Part shown: piece by piece, positions 22,281 to 32,764 of the stretch
How positions within the stretch are numbered: position 1 is the stretch's first letter
Layout: each line of letters begins with the position of its first letter
NCBI GenBank assembly: GCA_039519185.1
Contig: CM076846.1
Span: 149,744,605-149,808,604 of the forward strand
DNA: 64,000 nt
Direction: 5' to 3'
Source of the DNA: Astragalus membranaceus
Lineage: Eukaryota; Streptophyta; Magnoliopsida; Fabales; Fabaceae
Notes under the pieces: model-generated
Told to the model about the DNA's origin: nothing
Databases searched by the model: none
The model's input: the letters and a program-made list of their open reading frames with translations, nothing else
Translations under genes and position numbers: made by a program

Positions 22281-23716
22281 ATTTTTTTAAAAAAAAAGAC
22301 GAGGGTCAAGCCTAACTAACTAAAACGTGTGGTTCAATGTATTGTGAGTTGATTAATATCTTGTTTGCCTTTCTTTTTTATAGATAATTATAAGCATAGG
22401 CATTTTTCTTCTTCTACCCCTCTTCTTTTATTGCTTATGCACATGCATCCTTCTAATCCCCATGATCCCTTCCTCTTCGCTCCCTTTCTTCGGTAAGTTT
22501 ATGCATCTTTCCCCCTATTCTATTATGTTCCCTCTTCTTGGCTCCTCTTCTTAAGGTAAGTAATATCCTTGTTTGTAGATATCTTAGGAATGAAACCCTA
22601 GGGTAGACAACTTGATATTGATTGCTATTTTCTGGACTGGTCTGGTTTTCATTTGCAGGTGGGGTAGTGTTAGGGAAAATGCCCTTGACACACACTACAC
22701 TTGTACCATATGATTACATATTCTGTGTGGGACCATAACCCAGGTCTGCAAATTTAGGAGAGTAGATTCGAGTAGTGAGAGCCCATCAGGACCTTTGTCC
22801 GTTTGGCTACTTGCGAAAGTTTCAACCAGAGTTGTGCTCTTTCATGATGCCTCACACCTAGCAGTTTGCTGCATTTGTGGGGAGTTTTGTGAAAGGGACT
22901 GTAGCTCTGGTAGCCTTGTAAGGGAGTGAATAGAGCTACATGGGAGGAACCTTTGAAGTTGCCCTAGAACTTAGGATTCCCACCTTGGTAGGACACGAGG
23001 GCATACGAATTGCATGTTGCATTGTGGTTTAGGCATGCCTTTACTAGAATAAAAGAAGAAATTTTCAAAAAAAAAGAGAAAAGAGGAAAGGGTTGCCATT
23101 GTAGCTTCCTCTTTTGCCGGTCCGTACGAAGTAACATATGGCCCACTTCATTTTCAAAAAAAAAAAAAAAGAAAGAAAGAGTTACCGCTGTAGCCTTTCT
23201 CATACCGGTCCATATGAAATGACGTACGGTCCTCATTTTCAAAAAAAATAATAATATATTTCCCTTCATCAAATAAACCAGTGCGTGAGGCGGCACGTAG
23301 CGTGGCTCCTCAATTTTTGAACTTCCGTCCATATGCATCGCCTTTATTTTTTCCACACGCATCATTCATATCATAATTGCATCATACCGCATTCATTTAC
23401 TTGCATTCATATTACATCTCATTTGCATTTTGCTTGCTGGGGATCACCAAATAGTGTACCGTCTTGTCATAGGTGCATCAGAATAGAATCGAATAGCAAG
23501 GCTTCACTTACTTCTCGCTTCCCAGTTACGAAGAAGGTTGAGTTGCTATTTCAATTCCTCGTTTACTTCACTTCCTAGATCAAAAACAAAAAGTTTATGC
23601 GCTTGTGACAAGATAAGGCACCTGTAGTTCCCGGCATCAAGTAAACATTGTACATACATTCATACATCCATACATTTATCTTGATTCTTATGTAATAAAA
23701 ATCTAAACGAACAGAA
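22281..23716 (+). other. Element B leader between primer site and gag
   Basis: About 1.4 kb without a convincing coding frame. One more class I hairpin lies at 22780-22808 (AGCC, 21-nt loop, GGCT). Units near 23080-23120 and 23170-23205 resemble the leader repeats of A: a central GCCATTGTAGC or ACCGCTGTAGC flanked by pairing arms GAGGAA/TTCCTC and AGAAAG/CTTTCT. Confidence 0.65.
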
Positions 23717-25702
23717 ATGAAAGGTAAGCTGGTTCACCAACACCGATACTCCACCCGTCTGCAATCAAGGTTGATGGCTAGTAATCAGAATCTTAAGAAT
23801 AAGGGCCGCCGGAGCCAAGAGGAGTTAGTTGCAGAGGTTCTTAATCCTGAGCAGCTGGATCGGGAGAGTCAAGCTCCGAAGACTAAAGCTGAAGAAGCAC
23901 AGATAACCGAGGAAATGAGTATGCTGCAGAGGGGTGAGGCCGCTGTTGGGGCTATCGCTGTTGAAAATCCTGAAGGAGTTGTTACTTTCATTCCTCCTAA
24001 ATTCAAAATACCTGACTTTGATCAATATCACGGCACTGGGTGTCCATCTAACCATCTGAAGATGTATGTTAGGAAGATGGCAGCTTATGCCCATGATGAT
24101 AAAGTGCTGATCCATTTCTTTCAAAACAGTCTGACTGGAGCGTCTCTAGACTGGTATATGCAGCTGCCATCCTCCGATGTTCATAGTTGGAAGAATCTCT
24201 TTAAAGCATTTCTGAAGTACTACCAGCATAACTTGGACCCAGCTCCAGACCGGTCTCAGTTACAGTTTATGAGCAAGAAAGATCGTGAGTCTTTTGAGGA
24301 ATATGCCCAGCGGTGGAGAAGTGTAGCTGCACAAGTGAAGCCCCCGTTGACTGAGAAGGAAATAGTGTCTATGTTCATGGATACCCTCCCAGCTGTTTTC
24401 TACAAACGTCTGATCGGAAGGGGACCTTCAAGCTTCTCAGATGTGATCAGAGTAGGGGCAAGACTCGAAGTCGAGATAAAAAGAGGAAGAGTCCCCTGCA
24501 ATCCTATTGGCGCCAACAATGCTATAGGGGAACGAAGAAAGTCGCGTCGGTTTGACTCCATCCCCATGCCATACACAGATCTCTTTAACTACCTCATCAC
24601 AAGCAAGCTCATTACCACAAGACCAATGAAACCCGTCCGACCACCATATTTCAGAGGATACAACCCTAACAGTACCTGTGCCTTCCATGAGGGAGCGGTG
24701 GGGCATGTCGTGGAGAACTGTAAAGCCTTCAAGCATGTAGTGCAAGACCTAGTAGATGCTAGGTGGATCTCGTTCAAACAGGACAGCCCAAGCACAACGA
24801 CTGATCCAGTGCCAGATCATCAAAGGCCAGCTATCAATGCTTTAGAAGGTTCTGTCGGGCAATTGGTAAAGGACGTGAAGAAGGTTAAGACCCCGTTGGA
24901 TGTTATCTACTCTGAGTTATGTCATGCTGGAGTGGTTAAAAAGGGATGTTGCCATGAAGAAGGATGTGCTGATTCCGCATGCGTGGGGAATTGCGAAAGC
25001 TTTAAGATGATCCTGCAAGACCTGATAGATCGGTGCGTGGTTCAGATAGGGACCCATGATATTGAAGATGAAAAAGAAATCAATGAGGAAGTAATAGCGG
25101 TGCCTATGAAAGAGAGATGTTGGGATACCCTAGGGGAGCCCAGTGGAAAATTTGATTACTTGGTCAGGTATGACGTTCCCGAGAGTGCTCAAATCCGAAT
25201 GGAAGACATCCAGCCCACAGAATGGGATGAGGAAGAGGAACAATACGACCAAATTGCTGTCATCAATAATGGTCCTAAGTCAGAAGAGGGATGTTGGGAT
25301 ACCCTAGGGGAGCCCAGTGGAAAGTTTGATTACTTGGTCAGGTATGACGTTCCCAAGAGTGCTCAAATCCGAATGGAAGACATCCAGCCCACAGGATGGG
25401 ATGAGGAAGAGGAACAATACGACCAAATTGCTGTCATCAATAATGGTCCTAAGTCAGAAGAGGGATGTTGGGATACCCTAGGGGAGCCCAGTGGAAAGTT
25501 TGATTACTTGGTCAAGTATGACGTTCCCGAGAGTGCTCAAATCCGAATGGAAGACATCCAGCCCACAGGATGGGATGAGGGAGAGGAACAATACGACCAA
25601 ATTGCTGTCATCAATAACGGTCCTAAGTCAGAAGAGGGTGGTGCAAACCTGGTTTGTCGCTGCAGTGCTGGTGAAAGAATTAAAGAATTGAAAGACTGTT
25701 GA
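23717..25702 (+). CDS. Element B gag (661 residues, intact frame)
   Basis: Capsid-type gag protein of a Tat/Ogre-like element, which would package the element RNA in cytoplasmic particles. The ATG at 23717 gives MKGKLVHQHRYSTRLQ. The gag core (residues about 85-250) includes LIHFFQNSLTGASLDWYMQL, DRSQLQFMSKKDRESFEEYA and WRSVAAQVKPPLTEKEIV. A Cys/His cluster, CAFHEGAVGHVVENCKAF, lies near residue 319, and a second cysteine-rich segment (GCCHEEGCADSACVGNC) near 413. The C-terminus carries three near-identical 58-residue tandem repeats. No protease motif is present and pol was deleted after gag. The frame is open throughout although the element is truncated. The element A homologue starts at the position of an internal methionine of this protein. 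Confidence 0.85.
   Translation: MKGKLVHQHRYSTRLQSRLMASNQNLKNKGRRSQEELVAEVLNPEQLDRESQAPKTKAEEAQITEEMSMLQRGEAAVGAIAVENPEGVVTFIPPKFKIPDFDQYHGTGCPSNHLKMYVRKMAAYAHDDKVLIHFFQNSLTGASLDWYMQLPSSDVHSWKNLFKAFLKYYQHNLDPAPDRSQLQFMSKKDRESFEEYAQRWRSVAAQVKPPLTEKEIVSMFMDTLPAVFYKRLIGRGPSSFSDVIRVGARLEVEIKRGRVPCNPIGANNAIGERRKSRRFDSIPMPYTDLFNYLITSKLITTRPMKPVRPPYFRGYNPNSTCAFHEGAVGHVVENCKAFKHVVQDLVDARWISFKQDSPSTTTDPVPDHQRPAINALEGSVGQLVKDVKKVKTPLDVIYSELCHAGVVKKGCCHEEGCADSACVGNCESFKMILQDLIDRCVVQIGTHDIEDEKEINEEVIAVPMKERCWDTLGEPSGKFDYLVRYDVPESAQIRMEDIQPTEWDEEEEQYDQIAVINNGPKSEEGCWDTLGEPSGKFDYLVRYDVPKSAQIRMEDIQPTGWDEEEEQYDQIAVINNGPKSEEGCWDTLGEPSGKFDYLVKYDVPESAQIRMEDIQPTGWDEGEEQYDQIAVINNGPKSEEGGANLVCRCSAGERIKELKDC
25117..25638 (+). 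repeat. Three in-frame 174-base tandem repeats in element B gag
   Basis: Units start at 25117, 25291 and 25465, exactly 174 bases (58 codons) apart. Each encodes CWDTLGEPSGKFDYLV, then YDVP-x-SAQIRMEDIQPT, then an acidic stretch and YDQIAVINNGPKSEE. Units differ by only a few substitutions, so the expansion is recent or homogenised. Element A has only the last few residues of such a unit (QVAVIKDGSESEEGGA). Confidence 0.95.
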
Positions 25703-26013
25703 TCCTCCTGGGACCTTTGATTTAAAGTAGTCATTTGTAATGCAACCCTGTGGCTCTGCCCAAGGCCACAGGACCAGTTGTTAGGGGCGCACATGTTTTT
25801 ATTTTCTAAATCATCATCATCAATAAAAATGTTGTTTTTGAATTCCAATCAATAAAAAATCGATTCCTTTTCATTTCATGTGTCTTTTCTTTATTATTTT
25901 TGCTTGCTTGTCTCACCGTCCATTCTGCTTTTTCGCCTCGGCAAAAAGCAAATCCACAGTAATTGTCTCTCAAAATAACAGTGCCAATGGTCCATATTTT
26001 GACTTTGATCACC
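25703..26013 (+). other. Element B sequence after gag and deletion junction
   Basis: Matches 30748-31025 of element A, the short spacer between gag and RT, up to GATCACC. It then joins element A LTR sequence (CCTTGTATGCC). The shared CC at 26012-26013 is a microhomology of two bases. Confidence 0.85.
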
Positions 26014-27297
26014 TTGTATGCCATCCATTCATAAATAAAGTGCTATGCATCCATTCCTTGTACACTCATGCACTTACATGCTTACCTAATCATGCATCCT
26101 TGCTTACATATTCAATCATTCAACTTAGAATACTCTATGTTTACAATCAATTGTATTCACTTGTTCTTGATGCCATGTAAATGTCTTGACTTGATTGTGT
26201 GCCCTCCTCTCCACTTGTATGACCTCCTAATGGAGACGTAAGTCTACATGCATGTTGTAGCATAGAGCCATTAGGGTAAATACAATCCATCTTGCACACA
26301 CACAATTACTTTGAGAACTTTGTTTTGCATCTTTAATAATTGAACCCTTTGATTGTATGGACATGTTTAATCTTGGTTAATGAATGATATGTTCATGTTT
26401 GCCTGAGTATTATTCATTCATTTGCATTTGGTTATGGATTTAGAATTGATTTGAAATGTTCTACTTCTTTTCTAAAACCCATTTCCTAAAATCATTTCAA
26501 AAACAAAAAGAAACTTTTACTTTCAAAACAAAAATAAATCAATCGTCATTAAACACCAATCGCGCCGTTGCCGATTAGGTCGTTAATGATGATGTTGTTT
26601 TCAAAAAGAGTTAGTAGCGAGATCATTCTAACCGTTGTTGTTCGGTCTTCGCAAAAGCTCTATCCCATTTTCAAAAACTTATTCATTTCCCAAAAATAAG
26701 TCAATTGTCATTAAACACCAATCGCGCTGTTGCCGATTAGGTCGTTAATGATGATGTTGTTTTCAAAAGGAGTTAGTAGCGAGACCATTCTAACCGTTGT
26801 TGTTCGGTCTTCGCGAAAGCTCAATCCTTTTTCAAAACCCAAAACCGAGAACTACGTAGCTTTGATCCCTCTTCCAGTGAGGGTACGTAGGAGCGGGGTC
26901 CTGTCCCGTCAAGCATGCTCTTAAAAAATCTTTGTTTTGTCCTGATTTTCAAAGATAACCAAAAATATTCTTCTTCCCTCCTGTTTTCAATAAAACGAAC
27001 CTTAAAGAAAAGAAAAGAAAAGAAGTAGAACAAATTGCTTTCAACTCGAACTTTTGTCTAAACCACACATCAAGTTAATGGTTCCCTTTCGGTAGAAAGG
27101 AGGCACGGGGTGCTAATACCTTCCCCGTACCTAACCGACCCCCGAACCTACATCTCTAGTTTTCAAAAGACCATCCGCCTTGTTTAAAAGACCTTTTTTC
27201 AATGTTTTGGTCTTAAAATTAAAATATTGGTGGCGGCTCCAAACTCTTTCCACGTTGTCAAACGAAAAGTCCCAAACCGGATTTTTCGGGCGCAACA
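26012..27297 (+). repeat. Element A 5' LTR, distal part
   Basis: Corresponds to 48758-50043 of the 3' LTR with few differences. It contains two near-identical units of about 158 bases (about 26540-26855), each with two class I-like hairpins (loop core CCGTTG). For example, left arm GCGAGATC (26617-26624) pairs with GGTCTTCGC (26644-26652) with one bulge, and its duplicate has GCGAGACC, turning a T-G wobble into C-G. A class II hairpin is at 26852-26908. The LTR ends CGCAACA; the 3' LTR has TGCAACA. Confidence 0.9.
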
Positions 27298-27299
27298 GC

Positions 27300-27318
27300 T
27301 GGCGACTCCGCTGGGGAC
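27300..27318 (+). other. Element A primer binding site (Arg tRNA type)
   Basis: TGGCGACTCCGCTGGGGAC, two bases after the LTR end and one base different from element B. It is the same Arg-tRNA-type primer site. Confidence 0.75.
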
Positions 27319-28582
27319 CATTTTTTTTTTTAAAAAAAAAAGAGACGAGGGTCAAGCCTAGTTAACTTTGATGTGTGGTTTTAAAATGAATTGAGTTGAA
27401 AGCTTTGTTTTACTCCTTTTCTATTTGTTCACAATGCCGTGTTCATGCATTCCCCAAAATCCCATGTCCCCTATTCTCTGCTCCCTTTCTTAAGGTAAAA
27501 ACATGCATTTCCTCCCATTCTATTATGATCCCTTCTTCTCCGCTCCCTTTCTTGAGGTAAGCAGTGCATATGACTGTTGCTGAAACCTAGGTTGGATTAT
27601 TGGTATTGTGATATTGAACCCTAGGGTAGACGACATGTTATTGCCTGCTATTGTTTGGACTGTTCTGGGTTTTTCTTTGCAGGTGGGGTATATGTGGGTA
27701 GTTTTAGGCGGTATCCCCATGCTGCACACACTCACACCTTATGCTTACTATGCTTTGAGAGGGGCCTAAAACCCAAGGTCTGACAAAACTTAGGAGAGTG
27801 GAAACGAGTAGTGACTGGCAATTGGACTGTTGTCCTTCCGACTCTCACGAAAGTTTCAGCCAGAGTATGCTCTTTCATGATGCCTCACACATGATGGCGT
27901 TCCATCGTTGTGGGTGCTATTGTGAAAGAGAATTAGCTCTGGTAACCTGGTGAGGAAGTGACTAGAACCCACATGGGAGGAACATTTGAGTTGTCGTAGA
28001 ACTTAGGTCCCCACCTTCGTAGGACACAAGGGGCATACCAAATTGTGTGTTGCATGGTAATATAGACATGTTTTCAAAAAAGAGTAGGAGGTTTTTCAAA
28101 TAAAAAGTAGAGAAAGAGCTGCCGTTGTAGCCTTTCTTCTGCCGGTCCGTACGAAGTGACATATGGCCCACTCTTTTCAAAAAAAGAGAGAACGAGCTGC
28201 CGTTGTAGCCTTTCTCTTACTTGGTCCATATGAAACCACGTACGGCCCGCATTTTTCAAAAAAAGAAAAAGAAAAAAAAACTTGAACTAATGCCAATAAA
28301 GGTTTTGCCCTAATCTGCATATGCATAAAACATCATCATCATTTTGCATGCATCCTCGCATTGCATCCAACATAAGCTTTTACAGCTCATGCATGCATCC
28401 TTGCATTTCATCAAAGTTTGGAGGTTCACGGCATAAGACAAACTAAAACTAACACTCATCTGCATTGCACGCATTGCATTCATTAATTTGCTCCTTCATT
28501 TAATAAAAATGTTCTACCAACAGAAGCGAGAGGCAAGCTGGTTCTCCGCCACCGATACTTCACCCGATTACAAGCAAGGCTG
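27319..28582 (+). other. Element A leader
   Basis: Non-coding leader of about 1.26 kb. Two tandem units of about 85 bases (28100-28265) share GCTGCCGTTGTAGCC, each between pairing arms (AGAAAG/CTTTCT and AGAGAA/TTCTCT), followed by GGTCC(G/A)TA and a partly complementary TATGGCC or TACGGCC. No ORF1-type protein upstream of gag, as some Ogre elements have, was recognised. Confidence 0.6.
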
Positions 28583-30747
28583 ATGGCTGATCCTCAAGGG
28601 CATCTAGAGATTGAAACTGAAAGTAATCCAGAACATGAAGATTTGAGCGTGCAAATTCTGAATCCTGAGCAGCTGGCTCAGGAGAACCAAGTGCTTAAGG
28701 ATAAGGTTGGGGCAATGGAGGCCCAGATGCATGAGATGATGGTCATGCTGCAAAGTTTAAAGAGTGGGACAGCTGCTGAAGGTGCCGCCGTCGTGGGTCC
28801 AGATGGTGTCACTTCTTTCGTTCCTCCTCCAATATCAGCCACAGTTCCTCCGGGATCCGGGGTCAGTCCTCCCGTCTTTGCTTCAGGAATGAATGAGCCG
28901 AATCAATACACTTCACAAAGATATCCTTGGGATATGCCTACTGGGTACATGCCGCAAACTGTTGGACCTATCCCCGTCAGTATGGTTGCGCCTAATCAGG
29001 TCATTGCCGCCGTGTCCGGGGGAGCTGTCGGAGGACCGCAGATCCAAGCTCCTAGTCCTCATGCTGTGCTCAGTCCTACTCCGGGGCTTGCAGCACACCC
29101 TCACAATGTTCCTCAGCCTGGAGGGTATTATTACAGTATGGGGAGTCACCCCCAAGGACATATGTTTGAGGGATCACAGCCAAATGACCCGATTCGTGCA
29201 CTTGAAGAAAGAGTAAAGGCAATGGAGGGTGTTGGTGTCAGAGCCAAGGAAGCTCGTGAGCTGTGCTTAGTCCCAGATTTGGTTCTGCCACCAAAGTTCA
29301 AAGCTCCTGAAGTGGACAAATACAGAGGAACAGGCTGTCCGGAGAGCCATGTTACGATGTTTGTCCGAAAATGGGTCCTTACGCCAATGATGACAAACTG
29401 CTGATTTACTGCTTTCAAAACAGTTTGGCTGGAGCTCCTCTAGATTGGTACATGAAACTGCAATCCTCTGAGATTCGTTGTTGGAAAGATTTGTGTGAAG
29501 CATTCATGAGACAATATAAGTATAACATGGACATGGCTCCGGACAGGTCGCAATTGCAACACATGAGTAAGGGCGAAAGAGAGACTTTCAAAGAATATGC
29601 CCAGAAATGGCGAAGCCTAGCCGCCCAGGTCCAACCTCCTTTGACTGAAAAAGAAATGGTGTACACGTTCTTGGAAACTCTGCCAGCAATTTACTATGAC
29701 CGGCTGATTACAAGTGTTTCAACTAGCTTCTCCGATATGATAGTCTTCGGGGAAAGACTTGAGCATGGTCTCCGAAGTGGGAAGATTTCGAATCACCTCA
29801 GTAATGCAGGAAGCTCTGGTGGTTCAAGCAATCAGAAGAAGCCTCACTCCCATTTCCCGAAGAAGAAGGAAGGGGAAACAAATGTAATCTCAGGAGGAAG
29901 TTCATCCTTTGGTACCCCTCCACCACAAACTGTTCCATTTTCTGCTCCTGTGCCATCCCAGCAAAGCAGTGACAGTCACAGGGCTCAGGGTTATCAGTAC
30001 AAGAAACGGACCAGTTTTGATCCAATACCAATGACATACACTGAATTGTTTGATCACTTGACTTCCAAGAACTTGATCAACACCCGGCCAATGAAGGCCC
30101 TACAGCCACCATTTCCCAGAGGTTACAACGCTAATGCTACCTGCAGTTTCCACGAAAACGCGGTCGGTCATACTGTGGAGGAATGTAAAGCCTTCAAGCA
30201 TGTGGTGCAAGACCTAGTAGATGCTGGGTGGATCTCGTTCAAGCAGAGTAGCCCGAATACAACAACTAATCCATTGCCAGGTCATCAGAGGCCAGCTACC
30301 AATGCTATAGAAAGTTCCGTTGGGCAATTGGTAAAGGATGTGCAGAAGATCAAGACCCCGTTGGGTGTTATCTACTCTGAGTTATGCCATGTCAGGGTGG
30401 TTAAGAAGGGGTGTTGCCATGAAGAGGGGTGTGCTGACTCCACGTGCGTGGGGAATTGTGAAAGCTTTGAGATGATCCTGCAGGACCTGATGGATCAGTG
30501 TGTGGTCCAGATAGGAACCCATGATGTTGAAGAAGAAGTGTTGACTCTACATTCTGATAAAAGTAGAGGACCCAGAAGTCAAAGTTTTGTGAGTGCTGGT
30601 TTGTTGGATCCCAATCAAGTTGCTGTCATCAAGGATGGTTCTGAGTCTGAAGAGGGTGGTGCAAGTTTGGTTCGACGCTGCGGTGCCAGTGAAAAATTAA
30701 AGAATTGGAAGGCTGCTGATCTTCCTGTGACTTTTAATTTAAAGTAA
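28583..30747 (+). pseudogene. Element A gag, one frameshift
   Basis: Gag of the Tat/Ogre-like element A. The first frame, from the ATG at 28583 (MADPQGHLEIE), contains a predicted coiled coil (about residues 30-65), a Pro/Gly-rich region and VDKYRGTGCPESHVTMFVRK. A frameshift near 29368-29372 moves reading to a second frame with YANDDKLLIYCFQNSLAGAP, DRSQLQHMSKGERETFKEYA and PLTEKEMVYTFLETLPAIYY. A Cys/His cluster CSFHENAVGHTVEECKAF and a GCCHEEGCADSTCVGNC segment follow, ending at the TAA at 30745-30747. It is close to element B gag but lacks the 58-residue expansion. There is no aspartic protease motif before the stop, and RT begins only about 270 bases later. Confidence 0.88.
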
Positions 30748-31020
30748 TCATTTGTAATGCAACCCTGTGGCTCTGCCCAAGGCCATAGGACAAGTTGTTA
30801 GTGGCGAGCATGTTTTTATTTTCAGAATCATCACCATTAATAAAAACGTTGTTTTTTTTCAATCAATAAAAATCAATCCTTTTCATTTCATGTGTCTTTT
30901 CCTTGCTTTATTATTGTTTGCTTGCTTGTCTCGCCTTTCATTCTGCTTTTTCGCTTCGGCAAAATGCAGATCCACAGCAATTGTCTCCCAAAATAATAGT
31001 GCCAACAGTCCATATTTTGA
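30748..31020 (+). other. Spacer between gag and RT of element A
   Basis: About 270 bases with polypyrimidine stretches and no recognisable domain; a translation exists across it but is dominated by hydrophobic low-complexity residues. It is too short for a protease. Ogre elements are known to splice an intron between their gag-protease and RT frames; this spacer occupies that place but I cannot confirm splice sites. Element B has the same spacer. Confidence 0.5.
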
Positions 31021-32764
31021 CTTTGATCACCCTATTAATCAAGCTGAGGGGGATGTTGAGGAAGACTGGGAAGCTCCTCCAGAACTCATGAGGTTAATGA
31101 AACAGGAAGAAAGGGTAATTCAGCCACACGGAGAATCTACTGAAGTGATCAACTTGGGTACAGCTGAGAGCAAGAAAGAGGTCAAAGTGGGTACCGCCAT
31201 GAATGACGAGGATCGCATGAAGTTGGTTCAGCTGTTGCACGATTATATGGATGTGTTTGCATGGTCCTACCAAGATATGCCTGGGTTGGATACTTACATT
31301 GTGATGCATAAGTTGCCAGTCAAACCTGAATGCCCGCCTGTGAAGCAGAAACTTAGAAGGATGAAGCCTGAGATGTCCCTAAAGATTAGGGATGAGGTAA
31401 AAAAGCAGTTTGACGCCGGATTCCTAGCGGTGGCCAAATACCCACAGTGGGTTGCCAATATTGTCCCGGTTCCGAAGAAGGACGGGAAGGTCAGAATGTG
31501 CGTTGACTACCGAGATCTGAATCGTGCTAGTCCTAAAGACGATTTTCCTTTGCCCCACATTGATGTCTTAGTGGATAGTACAGCTCAACACTCGTTATTC
31601 TCCTTCATGGATGGATATTCGGGATATAATCAGATCAAGATGGACCCCGAAGATATGGAAAAGACAACTTTCATAACGCTTTGGGGAACGTTCTGTTACA
31701 AAGGGCCATGGTCACGCTGTTTCACGACATGATGCACAAGGAGATTGAGGTTTATGTGGATGACATGATCGCAAAGTCTAAAACCGACGAGGAGCATATT
31801 GTCAATCTGCAGAAGCTCTTTGAACGAGTGAGGAAATATAAACTCAAGTTAAACCCGGCCAAGTGCATGTTTGGGGTGAGATCAGGGAAGTTGTTAGGCT
31901 TCATTGTCAGCCAGAAAGGAATCGAGGTGGATCCAGACAAAGTAAAAGCCATCCTCGAGATGTCGGTGCCCAAACAGAGAAAGAAGTCCGTGGTTTCCTC
32001 GGAAGGTTGAATTACATCTCCCGATTCATCTTCCAGTTGACTGCTACTTGTGAGCCGATCTTCAAACTGCTGTGCAAAAATCAAGAGTTGAAGTGGAATG
32101 ACCAGTGTCAAGCTGCCTTTGAGAAAATCAAGGTGTACTTGCAGAATCCACCAGTCTTAATGCCACCTGTGTCAGGCAGGCCCCTCATCTTATACCTTAC
32201 AGTGCTAGATAATTCAATGGGCTGTGTGTTGGGGCAGCATGATGAATCCGGGAAAAAGGAGCATGCCATATACTATCTTAGCAAAAAGTTCACCGATTGT
32301 GAGACAAGATATTCTATGCTGGAAAAGACTTGTTGTGCTCTAGTTTGGGCTGCTCACCGTTTAAGGCAGTACATGCTGAGTCACACCACTTGGTTGGTGT
32401 CAAAAATGGATCCAATCAAGTACATATTTGAGAAGCCAGCTCTTACAGGACGAATTGCCCGTTGGCAGATGCAATTATCAGAATACGATATCCTGTATGT
32501 CACACAAAAAGCAGTTAAAGGTAGTGCACTTGCTGAGTATTTGGCATGTCAGCCGATTCCAGACTACCAACCAATGCAGCATGATTTTCCTGATGAAGAT
32601 ATCATGGCACTGTTTGATGAGGGGAAGTCCCAAGAAAGTGAAAGGTGGAGAATGATCTTCGACGGTGCGTCAAATGTATGGGGGCATGGGGCAGGTGCTG
32701 TGTTAATATCTCCTGACAATCGCTTCGTTCCTGTCACTGCAAGGTTGAGCTTCTATGTCACAAA
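31021..32764 (+). pseudogene. Element A pol, RT-RNase H part, interrupted by Tekay element
   Basis: Starts near NQAEGDVEEDWEAPPELM and carries RT (VPKKDGKVRMCVDYRDLNR; active-site box YVDDMIAKS near 31753-31780), connection, RNase H (KEHAIYYLSKKFTDC) and the beginning of the second Tat RNase H (FDGASNVWGHGAGAV near 32658). A deletion near 31702 removes the segment after FCYK and shifts frame, and a second frameshift lies near 31977. The frame then reads to FYVTN, where element C is inserted (target ACAAA 32760-32764). The insertion separates the first catalytic Asp of RNase H from the Glu at 42490-42495. Pre-insertion reading is continuous across ACAAAC. Confidence 0.92.

Larger units (their letters stand above)
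18206..26013 (+). mobile_element. Element B: truncated Tat/Ogre-like retrotransposon
   Basis: A relative of element A inserted in the 5' LTR of A, at CTCAT (18201-18205). It has its own 5' LTR (18206-22259), Arg-tRNA primer site, leader, an intact gag frame (23717-25702) and about 300 bases after gag that match A at 30748-31025. It then stops: sequence changes to LTR of A at 26012-26013, where the two share CC. Its RT, RNase H, integrase and 3' LTR are gone, together with 212 bases of the host LTR, so one deletion probably removed both. Its LTR is clearly diverged from A. Confidence 0.88.
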
